Part shown: one piece after another, positions 19,218-27,771 of the stretch
Layout: the number at the start of each line of letters is the position of its first letter
How positions within the stretch are numbered: the stretch's first letter is position 1
Assembly: GCF_000988165.1 (NCBI RefSeq)
Contig: NW_020169319.1
Coordinates: 1-56,012, forward strand
Direction: 5' to 3'
DNA: 56,012 nucleotides
Origin: Vairimorpha ceranae
Taxonomy: Eukaryota; Microsporidia; Nosematidae
The notes under the pieces: generated by a model
What the model was told of the DNA's origin: nothing
The model's database searches: none
The model's input: only the letters and a program-made list of their open reading frames with translations
Translations under genes and position numbers: made by a program

Positions 19218-19474
19218 TTATTTTATTAAATTATTTATATTTTATTTGTTAAAATGTATGTGATATTGCATTAAATTTGTTATTGCTTTAATTTTAAAAG
19301 TATAAACAGAAAAAAAAGGGTAATTTTTTTGATAAACAAAAAGCAATCCCATTTTGATTTTAAAATTATAAAATGTAAGATTAGTTAATTATTTTATTTT
19401 ATTGAAAAATTATAAATTTTATGATTAGTTTAGATTTATAAATAATTTCATTTTAATATTTAAATCTGTCATCA

Positions 19475-19812
19475 TCATCAATATATATAAAAAGTTTGAA
19501 TCTGAACATTTATTTATATTTATTTTTTGGCCCTTCTTTTTTAAAAATTATGAGAAATGTTTTTTTAAAGAAATAACAATTTTTTATAGCTATCTTTATA
19601 ATGGACAGCTTAATATTTTAAATGTATTTTTTTAGTTTCATTCAATTGTTCAAATTGTAAAATGTGCGCCATTACTGAATTTATTTATTTAAAAAATACA
19701 ATTATCAAATTTATAACGATACATACATGCACAAAGACATAAACACATAATTTAAACAAAGAAAGTACGTATCGAATTTGAGTCCCGTTTTAAACGGGAC
19801 AGCGTAGGCTAG
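19475..19812 (+). mobile_element. Non-autonomous Helitron 1
   Basis: The 338-bp element starts TCATCAATATATATAAAAAG and ends with the hairpin GTCCCGTTTTAAACGGGAC (19782-19800), 8 more bases and CTAG. This is the Helitron plan: 5' TC, a subterminal GC-rich 3' hairpin and a terminal CTRR, with no inverted repeats. The base before it is A. No Rep/helicase ORF is present, so movement would need an enzyme from elsewhere. It follows VPS45 and is joined directly to copy 2. The exact 5' TC is uncertain by 3-6 bp because of ATC triplets. Confidence 0.8.
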
Positions 19813-20127
19813 TCATCAATATATATAAAAAGTTTGAATCTGAATATTTATTTATTTTTTAACTCTTTTTTTTATAAAATTTTGTTCTATAAGCAATAAC
19901 AATATTGTTTATTTGACTATTTTATGAACAAATCATTCCCTATATTTTTTTGTGTTGTATTCAAAAATCCAATTTCAAAAGTGTGTTACTGCAGTTTTTA
20001 TAGAACAAAAAACAACAAATTTTGAACTTCTAAACATAAACGTTAAAAATTGCCACAAGATACAAATTTTGAAAAAGATTACATTGTATTTAAAGCCCCG
20101 TTTAATAAACGGGATGGCGTAAGCTAG
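19813..20127 (+). mobile_element. Non-autonomous Helitron 2, head-to-tail with copy 1
   Basis: The 315-bp element begins directly at the CTAG end of copy 1 with the same 5' sequence (TCATCAATATATATAAAAAG then TTTGAATCTGAA). It ends CCCGTTTAATAAACGGG, 10 bases and CTAG, followed by T. The interiors of the two copies differ more than their ends do, as in families where the transposase sees only the termini. A-T flanking bases outside the pair fit the Helitron insertion preference. No coding capacity. Confidence 0.8.
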
Positions 20128-20189
20128 TATTATATAATAAAATATCTTTATTTTCAACTCAACTCACAATAATTTTACTCCCCCTATCA

Positions 20190-20351
20190 ATGTTCTATAA
20201 ATTTATCAATAACCAGAAAGTGTACACATTAAAAGAAGAAGGATCTGAATCTGCACATCCAGCAAAATTTTCACCAGTAGACCAGTATTCTAAATATAGA
20301 GTATTAATAAAAGAAAGATTTAACATTAGACCGTTTAATAAAACTGAATAA
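20190..20351 (+). CDS. NOP10: NOP10, H/ACA snoRNP subunit
   Basis: This is a 53-residue protein. It contains [19 protein letters not shown] and DQYSKYRV...KERF, the conserved core of Nop10 (YTLK...SAHPARFSP-DKYS-RV-KRF). Nop10 binds the pseudouridine synthase Cbf5 in the nucleolus and is needed for rRNA pseudouridylation and 18S processing. As in eukaryotic Nop10, the zinc ligands of archaeal relatives are absent. CCCCC lies 5 bases before the ATG. The stop is 17 bp before the SPT7-like start, so transcripts of the two genes must abut or overlap. It begins 62 bp after the Helitron pair, so its promoter may lie in or against Helitron sequence. Confidence 0.93.
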   Translation: MFYKFINNQKVYTLKEEGSESAHPAKFSPVDQYSKYRVLIKERFNIRPFNKTE

Positions 20352-20368
20352 ATTTATATCCCTTTTTT

Positions 20369-20938
20369 ATGATAAAAAAAATTAATAAAAATCTTTTAAA
20401 TTTTGTTGAAGAGACACCTTATATCACTAGATACTACATTCTCCCTAAAAAGATGTCTACTGTTTTATCAGTGCTTAAGGGATACCCACAATCACATATT
20501 TTTCTAAATAAAGTTACCAAGAAAGAAGCACCCAATTATCATTTAATAATTAAAGAGCCAATGGACCTTGGTACAGTGCAGAAGAAGATAGGGACATATA
20601 ATACCTATAAGGAATTTAAGAGGGATTTAGATCTTATATGGGATAATTGTATTAAATATAATGCAGGGCCTTATTTTATAAGATGTGCTAATATAATGCG
20701 GCGCGCAGTTGAAAATGCTGAGATTACGAGAAGTGCTGTAGAAATGCGATATAATATTTATGACAGTGAAATAGTGAAAGGGCTTAGAGTTTGTAGTGGT
20801 GTGGAGATTAGGTATATTATATGTAGAATGTTAAAACAAGAGGGAATAGAAAGTATAAGTAAGCATGCGCTAGATATTTTAGAAGATGTTACAAAAAAGA
20901 AGATAATGGATTTTATACATAAAGTTATTGTAGTATAA
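20369..20938 (+). CDS. SPT7: SPT7-like bromodomain and histone-fold protein (SAGA)
   Basis: Residues about 35-115 are a bromodomain with APNYHLIIKEPMDLGTV and WDNCIKYN. N98 sits at the acetyl-lysine contact. The FLNKV-KKEAPNY wording is specific to Spt7 rather than other bromodomain proteins. Residues about 144-187 (VEIRYIICRMLKQEGIESIS...ALDILEDV) look like the Spt7 histone fold that pairs with TAF10. Yeast Spt7 has over 1,300 residues and scaffolds the SAGA coactivator; here only the two domains remain in 189. The start follows ATCCC by 6 T. Taf3/8-type histone folds are alternatives for the C-terminus, but the bromodomain plus fold order favours Spt7. Confidence 0.8.
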   Translation: MIKKINKNLLNFVEETPYITRYYILPKKMSTVLSVLKGYPQSHIFLNKVTKKEAPNYHLIIKEPMDLGTVQKKIGTYNTYKEFKRDLDLIWDNCIKYNAGPYFIRCANIMRRAVENAEITRSAVEMRYNIYDSEIVKGLRVCSGVEIRYIICRMLKQEGIESISKHALDILEDVTKKKIMDFIHKVIVV

Positions 20939-21584
20939 TTATTTTGTAATAATTAGTGTTTTTAATGGAACATATTAATAAACAAGTATAAAAAGTTTAA
21001 ATAAATAAGTTTTAAATTTTAAAGTTATGTGTAATTTATTTTTAACAAATATTTTAAAAATAATAAAATGTAAATATAATCACGATATTTATTGTAGTGT
21101 TCTACAAAAATGTAAAATAAAAAAAATATCATATATTTCTACTACATCTGTTCAACTTACAAATTATTTTTATATTTTAAAAAACAAAGTATATATTTCT
21201 TATCATTTCGCAATTCTACATTTTTTTACATTTTTATTCCTTATACGTTTAACTGAATAAACAAACAAAGGATTATAAAAGTTGAACCTTTTTTAAGACA
21301 ATCTTTATTTTGCATTCATCTTCGTATCATTTTTTTAAAAAAAGTTTACAAATTTTTTCTTCTCTCATTTATTCTGTATACCATTTTTATAAAAAAAGTT
21401 TGCAAATTTTTTCTTCTCTCATTTATTCTGTATACCATTTTTTTAAAATAAGTTTACAAATTTTTTCTTCTCGTTTTTATTCTGTATACCATTTTTTTAA
21501 AATAAGTTTACAAATTTTTTCTTCTCGTCTTTATTCTGTATACCATCTTCATATCATTTTTTTAAATTTTTTTATCACCCCTAT
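20939..21584. other. Intergenic with 54-bp minisatellite
   Basis: A 77-codon frame at 21027-21260 is very rich in Ile, Tyr and Phe with no start signal, and I consider it spurious. The rest is AT-rich sequence followed by the minisatellite. Confidence 0.5.
21325..21540. repeat. 54-bp minisatellite, four copies
   Basis: Units begin TA(T/C)CATTTTT at 21325, 21379, 21433, 21487 and, partially, 21541, giving an exact 54-bp period. Each has a T/A run, AAGTTT-CAAATTTTTTCTTCTC and TTTATTCTGTA. The array ends 45 bp before the uL16 start, in its likely promoter or 5' leader. The period is a multiple of three, so an artefactual ORF runs through it. Confidence 0.92.
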
Positions 21585-22241
21585 ATGGCCAGAAGACCAG
21601 GCAGATGTTATAGATATCTTTCAAAGAAAGCTTATCATAAATCAAGATTCTGTAAATCTGTACCAGATTTAAAAATTAAGATATGGGATTCAGGACGAAG
21701 AAAGGCAGAAGTACTAGATTTTCCTGCTTGTATTAATTTAGTAAGCCATGCTAGGGAAAATATCTCTGAGCAAGCACTCGATGCTGCAAGAATAGCTGCC
21801 CATCATTACATGGTAAAGACAGCAGGTAGAGATAACTTTCATTTAAGAGTTAATGTATACCCATTTCATGTTTTAAGAATTAATAAAATGTTGAGTTGTG
21901 CAGGTGCTGACAGATTGCAGACAGGCATGAGGCAGAGTTTTGGTAAACCGGAGGGAAGGGTTGCCAGAATATTTTTTGATCAAGTTGTTATGAGTATTAG
22001 AACTAAAAAAGGAAATGAAGCTGCGGCAGTAGAAGCTTTAAGAAGAAGTAAACATAAATTTCCTGGTAGATATGAAGTACAAGTTAGTAGTAAATTTGGG
22101 TTTACAGGTATTCAGACAGATGAGTTTAACAGATTGAGAGAACAAGGATGTCTTCTTGCTAATGGGAATACAGTAGCAGTATTAAAAGAGAAAGGTCCTA
22201 TTAGTGAATACATGAAGAAACTTCAGAGACAGCTTCAATAA
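21585..22241 (+). CDS. RPL10: 60S ribosomal protein L10 (uL16)
   Basis: The full-length 218-residue uL16 starts [11 protein letters not shown]. It shows the family landmarks: [12 protein letters not shown], an [17 protein letters not shown] block, [31 protein letters not shown] (the loop near the peptidyl transferase centre) and [10 protein letters not shown]. uL16 is the last protein to join the 60S subunit, and its P-site loop is tested during late maturation, in which SBDS (encoded nearby at 23.3-24.0 kb) takes part. CACCCC precedes the ATG by 4 bases. The base composition is less AT-biased than in neighbouring genes, as expected for a highly expressed gene. Confidence 0.97.
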   Translation: MARRPGRCYRYLSKKAYHKSRFCKSVPDLKIKIWDSGRRKAEVLDFPACINLVSHARENISEQALDAARIAAHHYMVKTAGRDNFHLRVNVYPFHVLRINKMLSCAGADRLQTGMRQSFGKPEGRVARIFFDQVVMSIRTKKGNEAAAVEALRRSKHKFPGRYEVQVSSKFGFTGIQTDEFNRLREQGCLLANGNTVAVLKEKGPISEYMKKLQRQLQ

Positions 22242-22325
22242 AATTAATTACTTTTTTAATATATTAATTTAACTATTTTATACAATTCATTTATGCACAT
22301 TTCCAATATAACTTAAATTAAAAAA

Positions 22326-23015
22326 TTAATATTTATTAATACTATCAAATACTTCTTGTACTTCCTCATTACTAAATATTCTAAATTCTTTTAGATTATT
22401 ATAGTACACTCCTATATCTACATCCTTACTACTAATACTTCTACCAGCATATTCTCTTAAACACTCTACACAATTAGAAATATTATCATCTAGCATTCCC
22501 CGTCTTCTTTCTAGTAATCTACTACTCTCTACATATTCTTTACCTATTCCTGCCACTTGTACACTAGCGTAACTACCTGATGGATCTATTCTGTACATTT
22601 TATTATCACCAACGATAAGTAGAAGTGTACCAAAAGGTCTGTATCCTTTTTTAATAGTGTATTCTTGTATCTGTTTACTAAATATATCTACAAACATACC
22701 AATAGGAATAGATGAGTTATAAATATCGGTGTATTCTTCTGCTATCTTTAAAGCCAAATTGTACTGGATTCTAAAGTCAGGCTGTAAACCTGCGTATGTA
22801 CATCCAATGGTAGAAGATATTTTGTAAACCTTTCTGTATTCATTAAGAATCACCAGATTAAAAGGTTCTTTTAAACTTGCTATGATAACACCATCTTCTG
22901 ATGTACACCCTACAGACAATGATCCATTACTAGATGCTTTTAAAGCATTATCGCATTGTGTCAGTTTACCTTCACTTGTGAAAAGAGTGAGTTGTTTGTC
23001 TGTGTCTAAAAACAT
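22326..23015 (-). CDS. PRE8: 20S proteasome subunit alpha-2
   Basis: The 229-residue protein has the proteasome alpha signature near the N-terminus (LTLFTSEGKLTQCDNAL, equivalent to FSP-GKL-QIEYAL). It also has GLQPDFR, QEYTIKKGYRPFGTLLLIVG and DPSGSYASVQVAGIGKEY. The order and the RPFG-DPSG pattern fit alpha-2 (Pre8/PSMA2). Alpha subunits form the outer gate rings of the 20S core and are not catalytic. The usual Ile-Glu-Tyr of the signature is Cys-Asp-Asn here, a notable divergence. TACCC precedes the ATG by 5 bases. It is convergent with uL16 (84 bp between stops). Confidence 0.85.
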   Translation of the reverse strand: MFLDTDKQLTLFTSEGKLTQCDNALKASSNGSLSVGCTSEDGVIIASLKEPFNLVILNEYRKVYKISSTIGCTYAGLQPDFRIQYNLALKIAEEYTDIYNSSIPIGMFVDIFSKQIQEYTIKKGYRPFGTLLLIVGDNKMYRIDPSGSYASVQVAGIGKEYVESSRLLERRRGMLDDNISNCVECLREYAGRSISSKDVDIGVYYNNLKEFRIFSNEEVQEVFDSINKY

Positions 23016-23345
23016 TTAAAGGGTAAAAAAATATAAATTTTATGCAAAGCATAAATATAAAATATTCAATTTTTCTTGTATAAAAATGTTTTACATTATT
23101 TTTTCCCTTATGCAGGAAGAAAGCAATAAAGAAGTATTTATTTGTTATAAAACATAGATTGAATAATAATTAAGTATACAATTTATTTCTTTGAATAATT
23201 TGTATTGTTAAGTTATTTAATGATTATTTATAAAGTATACATTTTTATTTCCTTGAATAATAAATAATTATATTATAAAGTATAATGTTTATAGAATATA
23301 CATTTTACTTCCTTAAATAACTATATTTATTAAACATTCAATATC
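23016..23345. other. Intergenic with degenerate AT repeats
   Basis: Three loose repeats of TATACATTTT-ATTTCCTTGAATAA type occur between 23175 and 23325. There is no gene. Confidence 0.6.
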
Positions 23346-23966
23346 CTACACAATCTCCTCCTCATTACATTCTATATTCTTCTTTACAATGTATTCAATA
23401 TTGTTATTTCTACATTTTTCTCTAAATTTTATAAAATCTCCACTGTCAATGTAAATATCTTTACCTTCCACAAATATTCTCATTTTCACTTTCTCGTAAC
23501 CTTCTCTACACAAAATGTTAAGAATGTCTAGTACTTGTGGTTTAATATCTCCCACTCGTATTTTATAAATATTTCTTATAATCTGTTTCATATCTTCAAA
23601 AGTATAGAACTTCTTATTCTTCATTACTTTCTTCCTTACTATGTCTACTATCTGACACTCTACCATGTCTCTCTCATAATCACGTGTTATAACATTTTTC
23701 TGTTCATGGCCTGTAAGGACTATCTCTTTTATAATTTCAGAATGTGGTAAATTAAATAGTGCTAGATCTTCTTTACTGCATTTTATACCAGTTTGTACAT
23801 TTTTATAGATTGTATCACTTATTAAAATATCATTAAGTGGTGTAATATTGTTATAATATTCATATAATTTATTAGGATAAACAGGAATACTGTAAATTTT
23901 ATTGAATTTTTTTAGTGTTACGATGCTTACATTTGTTAATTTTTTTTGATTGGAGGGGGTGAACAT
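23346..23966 (-). CDS. SDO1: Ribosome maturation factor SBDS/SDO1
   Basis: The start MFTPSNQKKLTNVSIVTLKK matches the very conserved SBDS N-terminus (FTP-NQ-RLTNVA-V). It is followed by the FYSH domain with a DILISDTIYKNVQTG segment, a helical central domain (KPQVLDILNILC) and a shortened C-terminal ferredoxin-like domain (KVKMRIFVEG...FIKFREKC). With the GTPase Efl1, SBDS evicts eIF6 from late pre-60S particles in the cytoplasm. The protein has 206 residues against about 250, the loss being in the C-terminal domain. CCCCC ends 4 bases before the ATG. Confidence 0.9.
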   Translation of the reverse strand: MFTPSNQKKLTNVSIVTLKKFNKIYSIPVYPNKLYEYYNNITPLNDILISDTIYKNVQTGIKCSKEDLALFNLPHSEIIKEIVLTGHEQKNVITRDYERDMVECQIVDIVRKKVMKNKKFYTFEDMKQIIRNIYKIRVGDIKPQVLDILNILCREGYEKVKMRIFVEGKDIYIDSGDFIKFREKCRNNNIEYIVKKNIECNEEEIV

Positions 23967-24267
23967 ACGAGGGGGTAAAATTATAAAAGTATGTTGTGCT
24001 TATGCATAAAAAAATTAAGCTGTAAAAAGTGCATATATAAAAAGTTATGCACGTATAAAGATTAAACATAAAAAATTAAGAATATAAAAAGTGCATATAT
24101 AAAAATAAATATTTAAAAAATTCACTAAGCATAAAAAAATATACTAAATATATAAAAATAAATATTTAAAAAATATACTAAATATATAAAAATTGCATAT
24201 AAAAACCATCCTAAATAAGTCACTTTCTTATAATAATATTACAAAAATATTTATTATTTTATTCTAC
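23967..24267. other. Intergenic with AT repeats
   Basis: Several imperfect copies of AAAAAGTGCATATATAAAAA and of AAATATACTAAATATATAAAAA lie between 24025 and 24205. No gene. Confidence 0.6.
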
Positions 24268-25242
24268 TTATTTAAAATATCTTATTACTTCTTCTATCTT
24301 ACATCTTCTCTTATAATTACTATGTAACATCTTCTTATTTATTGTATCTATTTCTAAACCCTTAAAATCATTCTTTCTTAATTTATGCCACATCTCCCCT
24401 TTCTTAGGAAGATTTATTCCTAATGATATTTCTAAATAAATAAGTCCTAAACTAAATACATCTGATGCAGGAGTACATATATTCCTTAACACTTCTGGTC
24501 CCATGTACCTTTTATCTCCATCTAATAAAATATCTTCTCCTATTTTAGTAGAAATATTAAGATCTCCTATTTTAAATAAATATTTATTATCTTTTATAAC
24601 ACAATAAATATTCTCTGGTTTGATATCTAAGTGTACTACTCCTCTACTGTGAATATCTTTTAATCCTCTAGATATGTCATAAATAATATTTCTTAATATT
24701 TCTGTGTCTATTGATTTCTTCTGTACATAAAATATTTTATAAATATATTCTCTAAGTGTACCACCATTACAATATTCTATTTCTATGTAGAAATGTGATT
24801 GATAAGTAAAAGAATCAATAAATTTAGTAACAAATTCAGAATTTATACTTTTTAGGATATTTACTTCTTTTTTATAAAATTCTAAATCTAAAGAATTTTT
24901 AATAGGTGATTTGGATTTCTTTAGTGCTGTGTAAATAAATGAGTCATCGTGTTTGGTGGTGTCATCGTGTTTGATAGTGTCGTCATGTTTGATAGTGTCA
25001 TCACCATTGTAATTTACACTTCTTTTAATTTTATACACAATATAAAAATCCCCTTCTCCTATTTTATTATTATCTTCAATATTATCAGTTTTTATAAATA
25101 CACTGTCAGAGGGTATATTAATATCTACAATACTAGAATCTATCATATCTTTATAAACAACCCTCTTAGCAGGTGTCTTGGGGGTACTAAATAATGTATC
25201 AGGAATATCTTGTTTGAAATCTAAAATTTTCTTACCGCTCAT
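24268..25242 (-). CDS. SWE1: WEE1/SWE1-like protein kinase
   Basis: This 324-residue kinase has a Gly-rich loop GEGDFY (62-67), the ATP lysine in YTALKKS (K108), VVHLDIKPENI (D206, K208, N211) and KIGDLN at the DFG site (D227). The DGDKRYMGPEVL and DVFSLGLIYLEI segments follow, and a LPKKGEMWHKLR block matches the LP-GG-W--LR element typical of Wee1/Myt1. Wee1 kinases phosphorylate Cdk1 on a tyrosine in the ATP loop to delay mitosis. An N-terminal STPKTP resembles Cdk sites. Two oddities are Asn in place of Gly in the DLG motif and a threefold (D)DTIKH repeat (81-100) in the N-lobe. The ATG follows TACCC. Confidence 0.8.
   Translation of the reverse strand: MSGKKILDFKQDIPDTLFSTPKTPAKRVVYKDMIDSSIVDINIPSDSVFIKTDNIEDNNKIGEGDFYIVYKIKRSVNYNGDDTIKHDDTIKHDDTTKHDDSFIYTALKKSKSPIKNSLDLEFYKKEVNILKSINSEFVTKFIDSFTYQSHFYIEIEYCNGGTLREYIYKIFYVQKKSIDTEILRNIIYDISRGLKDIHSRGVVHLDIKPENIYCVIKDNKYLFKIGDLNISTKIGEDILLDGDKRYMGPEVLRNICTPASDVFSLGLIYLEISLGINLPKKGEMWHKLRKNDFKGLEIDTINKKMLHSNYKRRCKIEEVIRYFK
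24955..25005 (-). repeat. 18-bp tandem repeat inside the kinase gene
   Basis: Three near-identical copies encode DDTIKH/DDTTKH between the Gly-rich loop and the ATP-binding lysine. They expand a surface loop of the N-lobe in frame. Confidence 0.75.
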
Positions 25243-25324
25243 TTTTTATGGGTAAATTAAAACAAAAAATAAAAGAAGGGGGTAAAAATAGAAGAAATCT
25301 TTTTTCTGTAAATAATTAATTCTA

Positions 25325-26464
25325 TTATAAATTATTTTTATAAGGTATATTACCATATTCAAAATCTGTACTATTTTCTTCTGGTTGATTTTTATTCCAA
25401 TCTCTGGATTGTGTAAATGACTTGTTATTCTTTTTAGGAGTGTGCGTATTCGAACGAAAAGATTGATTTTTTTCGTTAAATTCGTGTTTTAAATAATTAT
25501 CTTCTTTATTGTAATAATTTCTATATTGAGTGCCTTTTTGTTCATAATCTCTTTTTTGTTCGAAATTTCTATGTTGATCGAAGTTTTTCGATTGATAATT
25601 TTTTTGTTGATCAAAATCTCTCTGTTGTTCAAAATTTCTCTGTTGTTCAAAATTTTTCGCCTGATCGAAATTTCTCCGTTGTTCGAAATTTTTCGATTGA
25701 TAATTACCTTTCTGTTGATCAAAATTTTTCGATTGATAATTTTTTCGCTGATAAATATTCCTCTGTTGATCATAATTTCTTAACTCATAATTACCTTTCT
25801 GTTGATCAAAATTTCTTAACTCATAATTACCTTTCTGATCATCAAAATTTCTTTTTTCAAAATTACCTTTCTGCTGATAAATATTCCCCTGTTGATTATA
25901 TTTTTGTATCCTATTATTCCAGTCTCTCCCTCCTCTAATATTTTCTTCTTCATGCCGTGTTTCTTCTGCTTCTTTCTTATAAGCGTATTCTTTTACAAAA
26001 CTTGGTGCATTTTCTACATTAAAATCACTAATTGTAGTATCTTCATCACTAACAATTATTTCATATTTATCAAATATAGGATATTTCTCTCTTAATTTAA
26101 GTATCTTTAACTCTACATACTCAATATCAAATGGAAGATTAAAACATTCAGGATGCTTTCTTAAATCTATACACCTTTTAGATGTAGATTTTACAATTCC
26201 TTTCTTGCATAAATTATTCAAATATTTATACATTTCTGCATAATTTTCTATCCACATGTCATCTAAAATACGTCTAGTATCATTTATAAGTAAACTATAA
26301 CGGAACTCTTCAGGACTAATAACATTAAGTGTAAGATTGGGTATATAGGAATATATCCATGTAGGTGGATCTAATAGTGAAGAAATAGTAATGTGTTGTC
26401 TACTACAATTATTTCCATATTTGCACCTGCCTTGCTGAAAATACTGGCATATTTCATCTTTCAT
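25325..26464 (-). CDS. CCCH nucleoporin-like protein (NUP42/AMO1 type)
   Basis: A CCCH zinc finger lies at the extreme N-terminus (C6, C14, C20, H24; ICQYFQQGRCKYGNNC). It is followed by WIYSYIPNLTLNVISPEEFR, which resembles the W-xSxYxP...SPEELR element of NUP42/AMO1 nucleoporins. Those act at the cytoplasmic side of the nuclear pore in mRNA export with Gle1 and Dbp5. A conserved-looking domain runs to about residue 150. From about 185 to 345 there are some 20 short repeats built on (N/R)F(D/E)QQ and NYQSKNF, rich in Asn, Gln, Arg and Lys. These occupy the place of the usual FG repeats and have no FG. The ATG follows CTCCCC. Another CCCH RNA-binding protein is possible. Confidence 0.6.
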   Translation of the reverse strand: MKDEICQYFQQGRCKYGNNCSRQHITISSLLDPPTWIYSYIPNLTLNVISPEEFRYSLLINDTRRILDDMWIENYAEMYKYLNNLCKKGIVKSTSKRCIDLRKHPECFNLPFDIEYVELKILKLREKYPIFDKYEIIVSDEDTTISDFNVENAPSFVKEYAYKKEAEETRHEEENIRGGRDWNNRIQKYNQQGNIYQQKGNFEKRNFDDQKGNYELRNFDQQKGNYELRNYDQQRNIYQRKNYQSKNFDQQKGNYQSKNFEQRRNFDQAKNFEQQRNFEQQRDFDQQKNYQSKNFDQHRNFEQKRDYEQKGTQYRNYYNKEDNYLKHEFNEKNQSFRSNTHTPKKNNKSFTQSRDWNKNQPEENSTDFEYGNIPYKNNL

Positions 26465-26553
26465 AAAAAGGGGAGGATAAACAAAAAGAAATTTAAAAAT
26501 GTAGTAGATCTTTGTAATAAATAAATTATAGTATTTATTCTTATCCTTTTTAA

Positions 26554-26635
26554 GGCAACGTGGCCGAGTGGTTAAGGCGGCGGATTTGAAATCCGTTGGG
26601 TTTATCCCGCGTTGGTTCGAATCCAGCCGTTGTCG
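26554..26635 (+). tRNA. tRNA-Ser (anticodon UGA)
   Basis: The 82-nt gene folds with acceptor stem GGCAACG/CGTTGTC and discriminator G. D arm, anticodon stem GCGGA/TCCGT with loop TTTGAAA (anticodon TGA), a long class II variable arm (GGGTTTATCCC) and the T arm with GGTTCGAATCC follow. Box A (TGGCCGAGTGG) and box B are intact. No intron, and CCA is not encoded. Confidence 0.97.
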
Positions 26636-26641
26636 TTTTTT
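26636..26641 (+). terminator. RNA polymerase III terminator of tRNA-Ser
   Basis: A run of six T directly follows the discriminator base, as expected for pol III termination. Confidence 0.85.
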
Positions 26642-27224
26642 AAAATTAAGATTTTATTATAAAAGATAAAACTACATTTTTTGTACAAAAAGATAGTTCT
26701 TAATTTTTTATTATTTAAGTTATTTACTTTTGTTTTTATAAATTTAAATAATACATTTTTATTCTTTTTTAATAATATACACAGAGGAAGCTTACATAAA
26801 AATTATAACACAAAGATGTAAAGAAATAATTGTTTTAATTACAAAAATAATGAATATAAAAGAAATTGGCATGCTTTTAAGGGACAAAGTTCTTGTAAAG
26901 TGTAGGATTAACAAATTTAAGATCTCTTTCTATTTATGCCATTTTAAAAAAAAAGGAGCTAAATCGTCTAAATTATTAAAATTACAAAGAAAGCGAAAAA
27001 TAAGTTAAATGCTACTTAAACAGCGTTGGCAATAAGAAAACATAAGTTTTGTAAAATTATCCTTCTTTTATTTGTAATATTAAAAATTTAAAAAGGTGTA
27101 TATCAAAAAACGTGCAGCACAAGTTTTATTGGATCAAAATTTTTTATAGGATAAATTAAGATTAATTTGATAATTAAATATCTAATACCTAAGTCTTTAT
27201 GATTTATGAATTTTAATAAATCCT

Positions 27225-27278
27225 ACGTGGTTCCTCATCTTCCTACAAGCAAGGCCCTAGTGGTATGCTAGTGTGTGT
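27225..27278 (+). repeat. Fragment of SINE-like repeat A (3' end)
   Basis: CTTCCTACAAGCAAGGCC followed by a -TGGTATGCTAGTG end matches the 3' end of repeat A copies 1 and 2. Only about 50 bp are recognisable, so this is a 5'-truncated or eroded copy. Confidence 0.5.
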
Positions 27279-27284
27279 CAATGG

Positions 27285-27330
27285 TAATTTGATTTTGAGT
27301 TTTGGTGCCGTAGAAGCTTTCTTAGATGAT
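27285..27330 (+). repeat. Repeat C, copy 1
   Basis: GCCGTAGAAGCTTTCTTAGA and the following TGATAATAAA recur at 33005-33050 (ACCGTAGAAGCTTTC...). About 40 bp are shared with few changes. Both copies are preceded by TTTGATTT-AGTTTT. Confidence 0.65.
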
Positions 27331-27771
27331 AATAAACTTATTTTATTTTATATTAAATATCTAATAGTGTTATTTAATCACATTCTTCAATTATTTTCAT
27401 ATTACTTTGCTATTTAAGACATATTTGTCTTTATTTACAATTGTTTGAAGGCTAGATTCTAAGAATATGATTGGTTAATTTTAGTATTTTTATATTTTAT
27501 GTTCATATTTTTATAATTTTATATTCCATTATGATAAACTATTATTTTTATATTAAGCTTATGTTTTGAAATAATCATCTTTTTCATACCAACAGTGACA
27601 AAAATATCCGAAGAGAATAACTTTTCTTAGAAATTTAGTATTTAAAATAAAATATTTTACAAAATAATAAAAGTTTTGTAATACTGTGATTTTATAAATT
27701 TATCATTTCTTAAATTACACTTGTACATTTCTTTTTTATTAACATTTTAAAAACTCTAGCAGTTATTTTAT

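Noticed and set aside
21310..21672. 120-codon ORF with an 18-residue repeat upstream of uL16
   Set aside because: It exists only because the minisatellite period (54 bp) is a multiple of three. It has no start signal and its end overlaps the uL16 start in another frame.
25489..25783. Ile/Asn-rich frames on both strands within the NUP42-like gene
   Set aside because: They are shadows of the repeat region in other frames.
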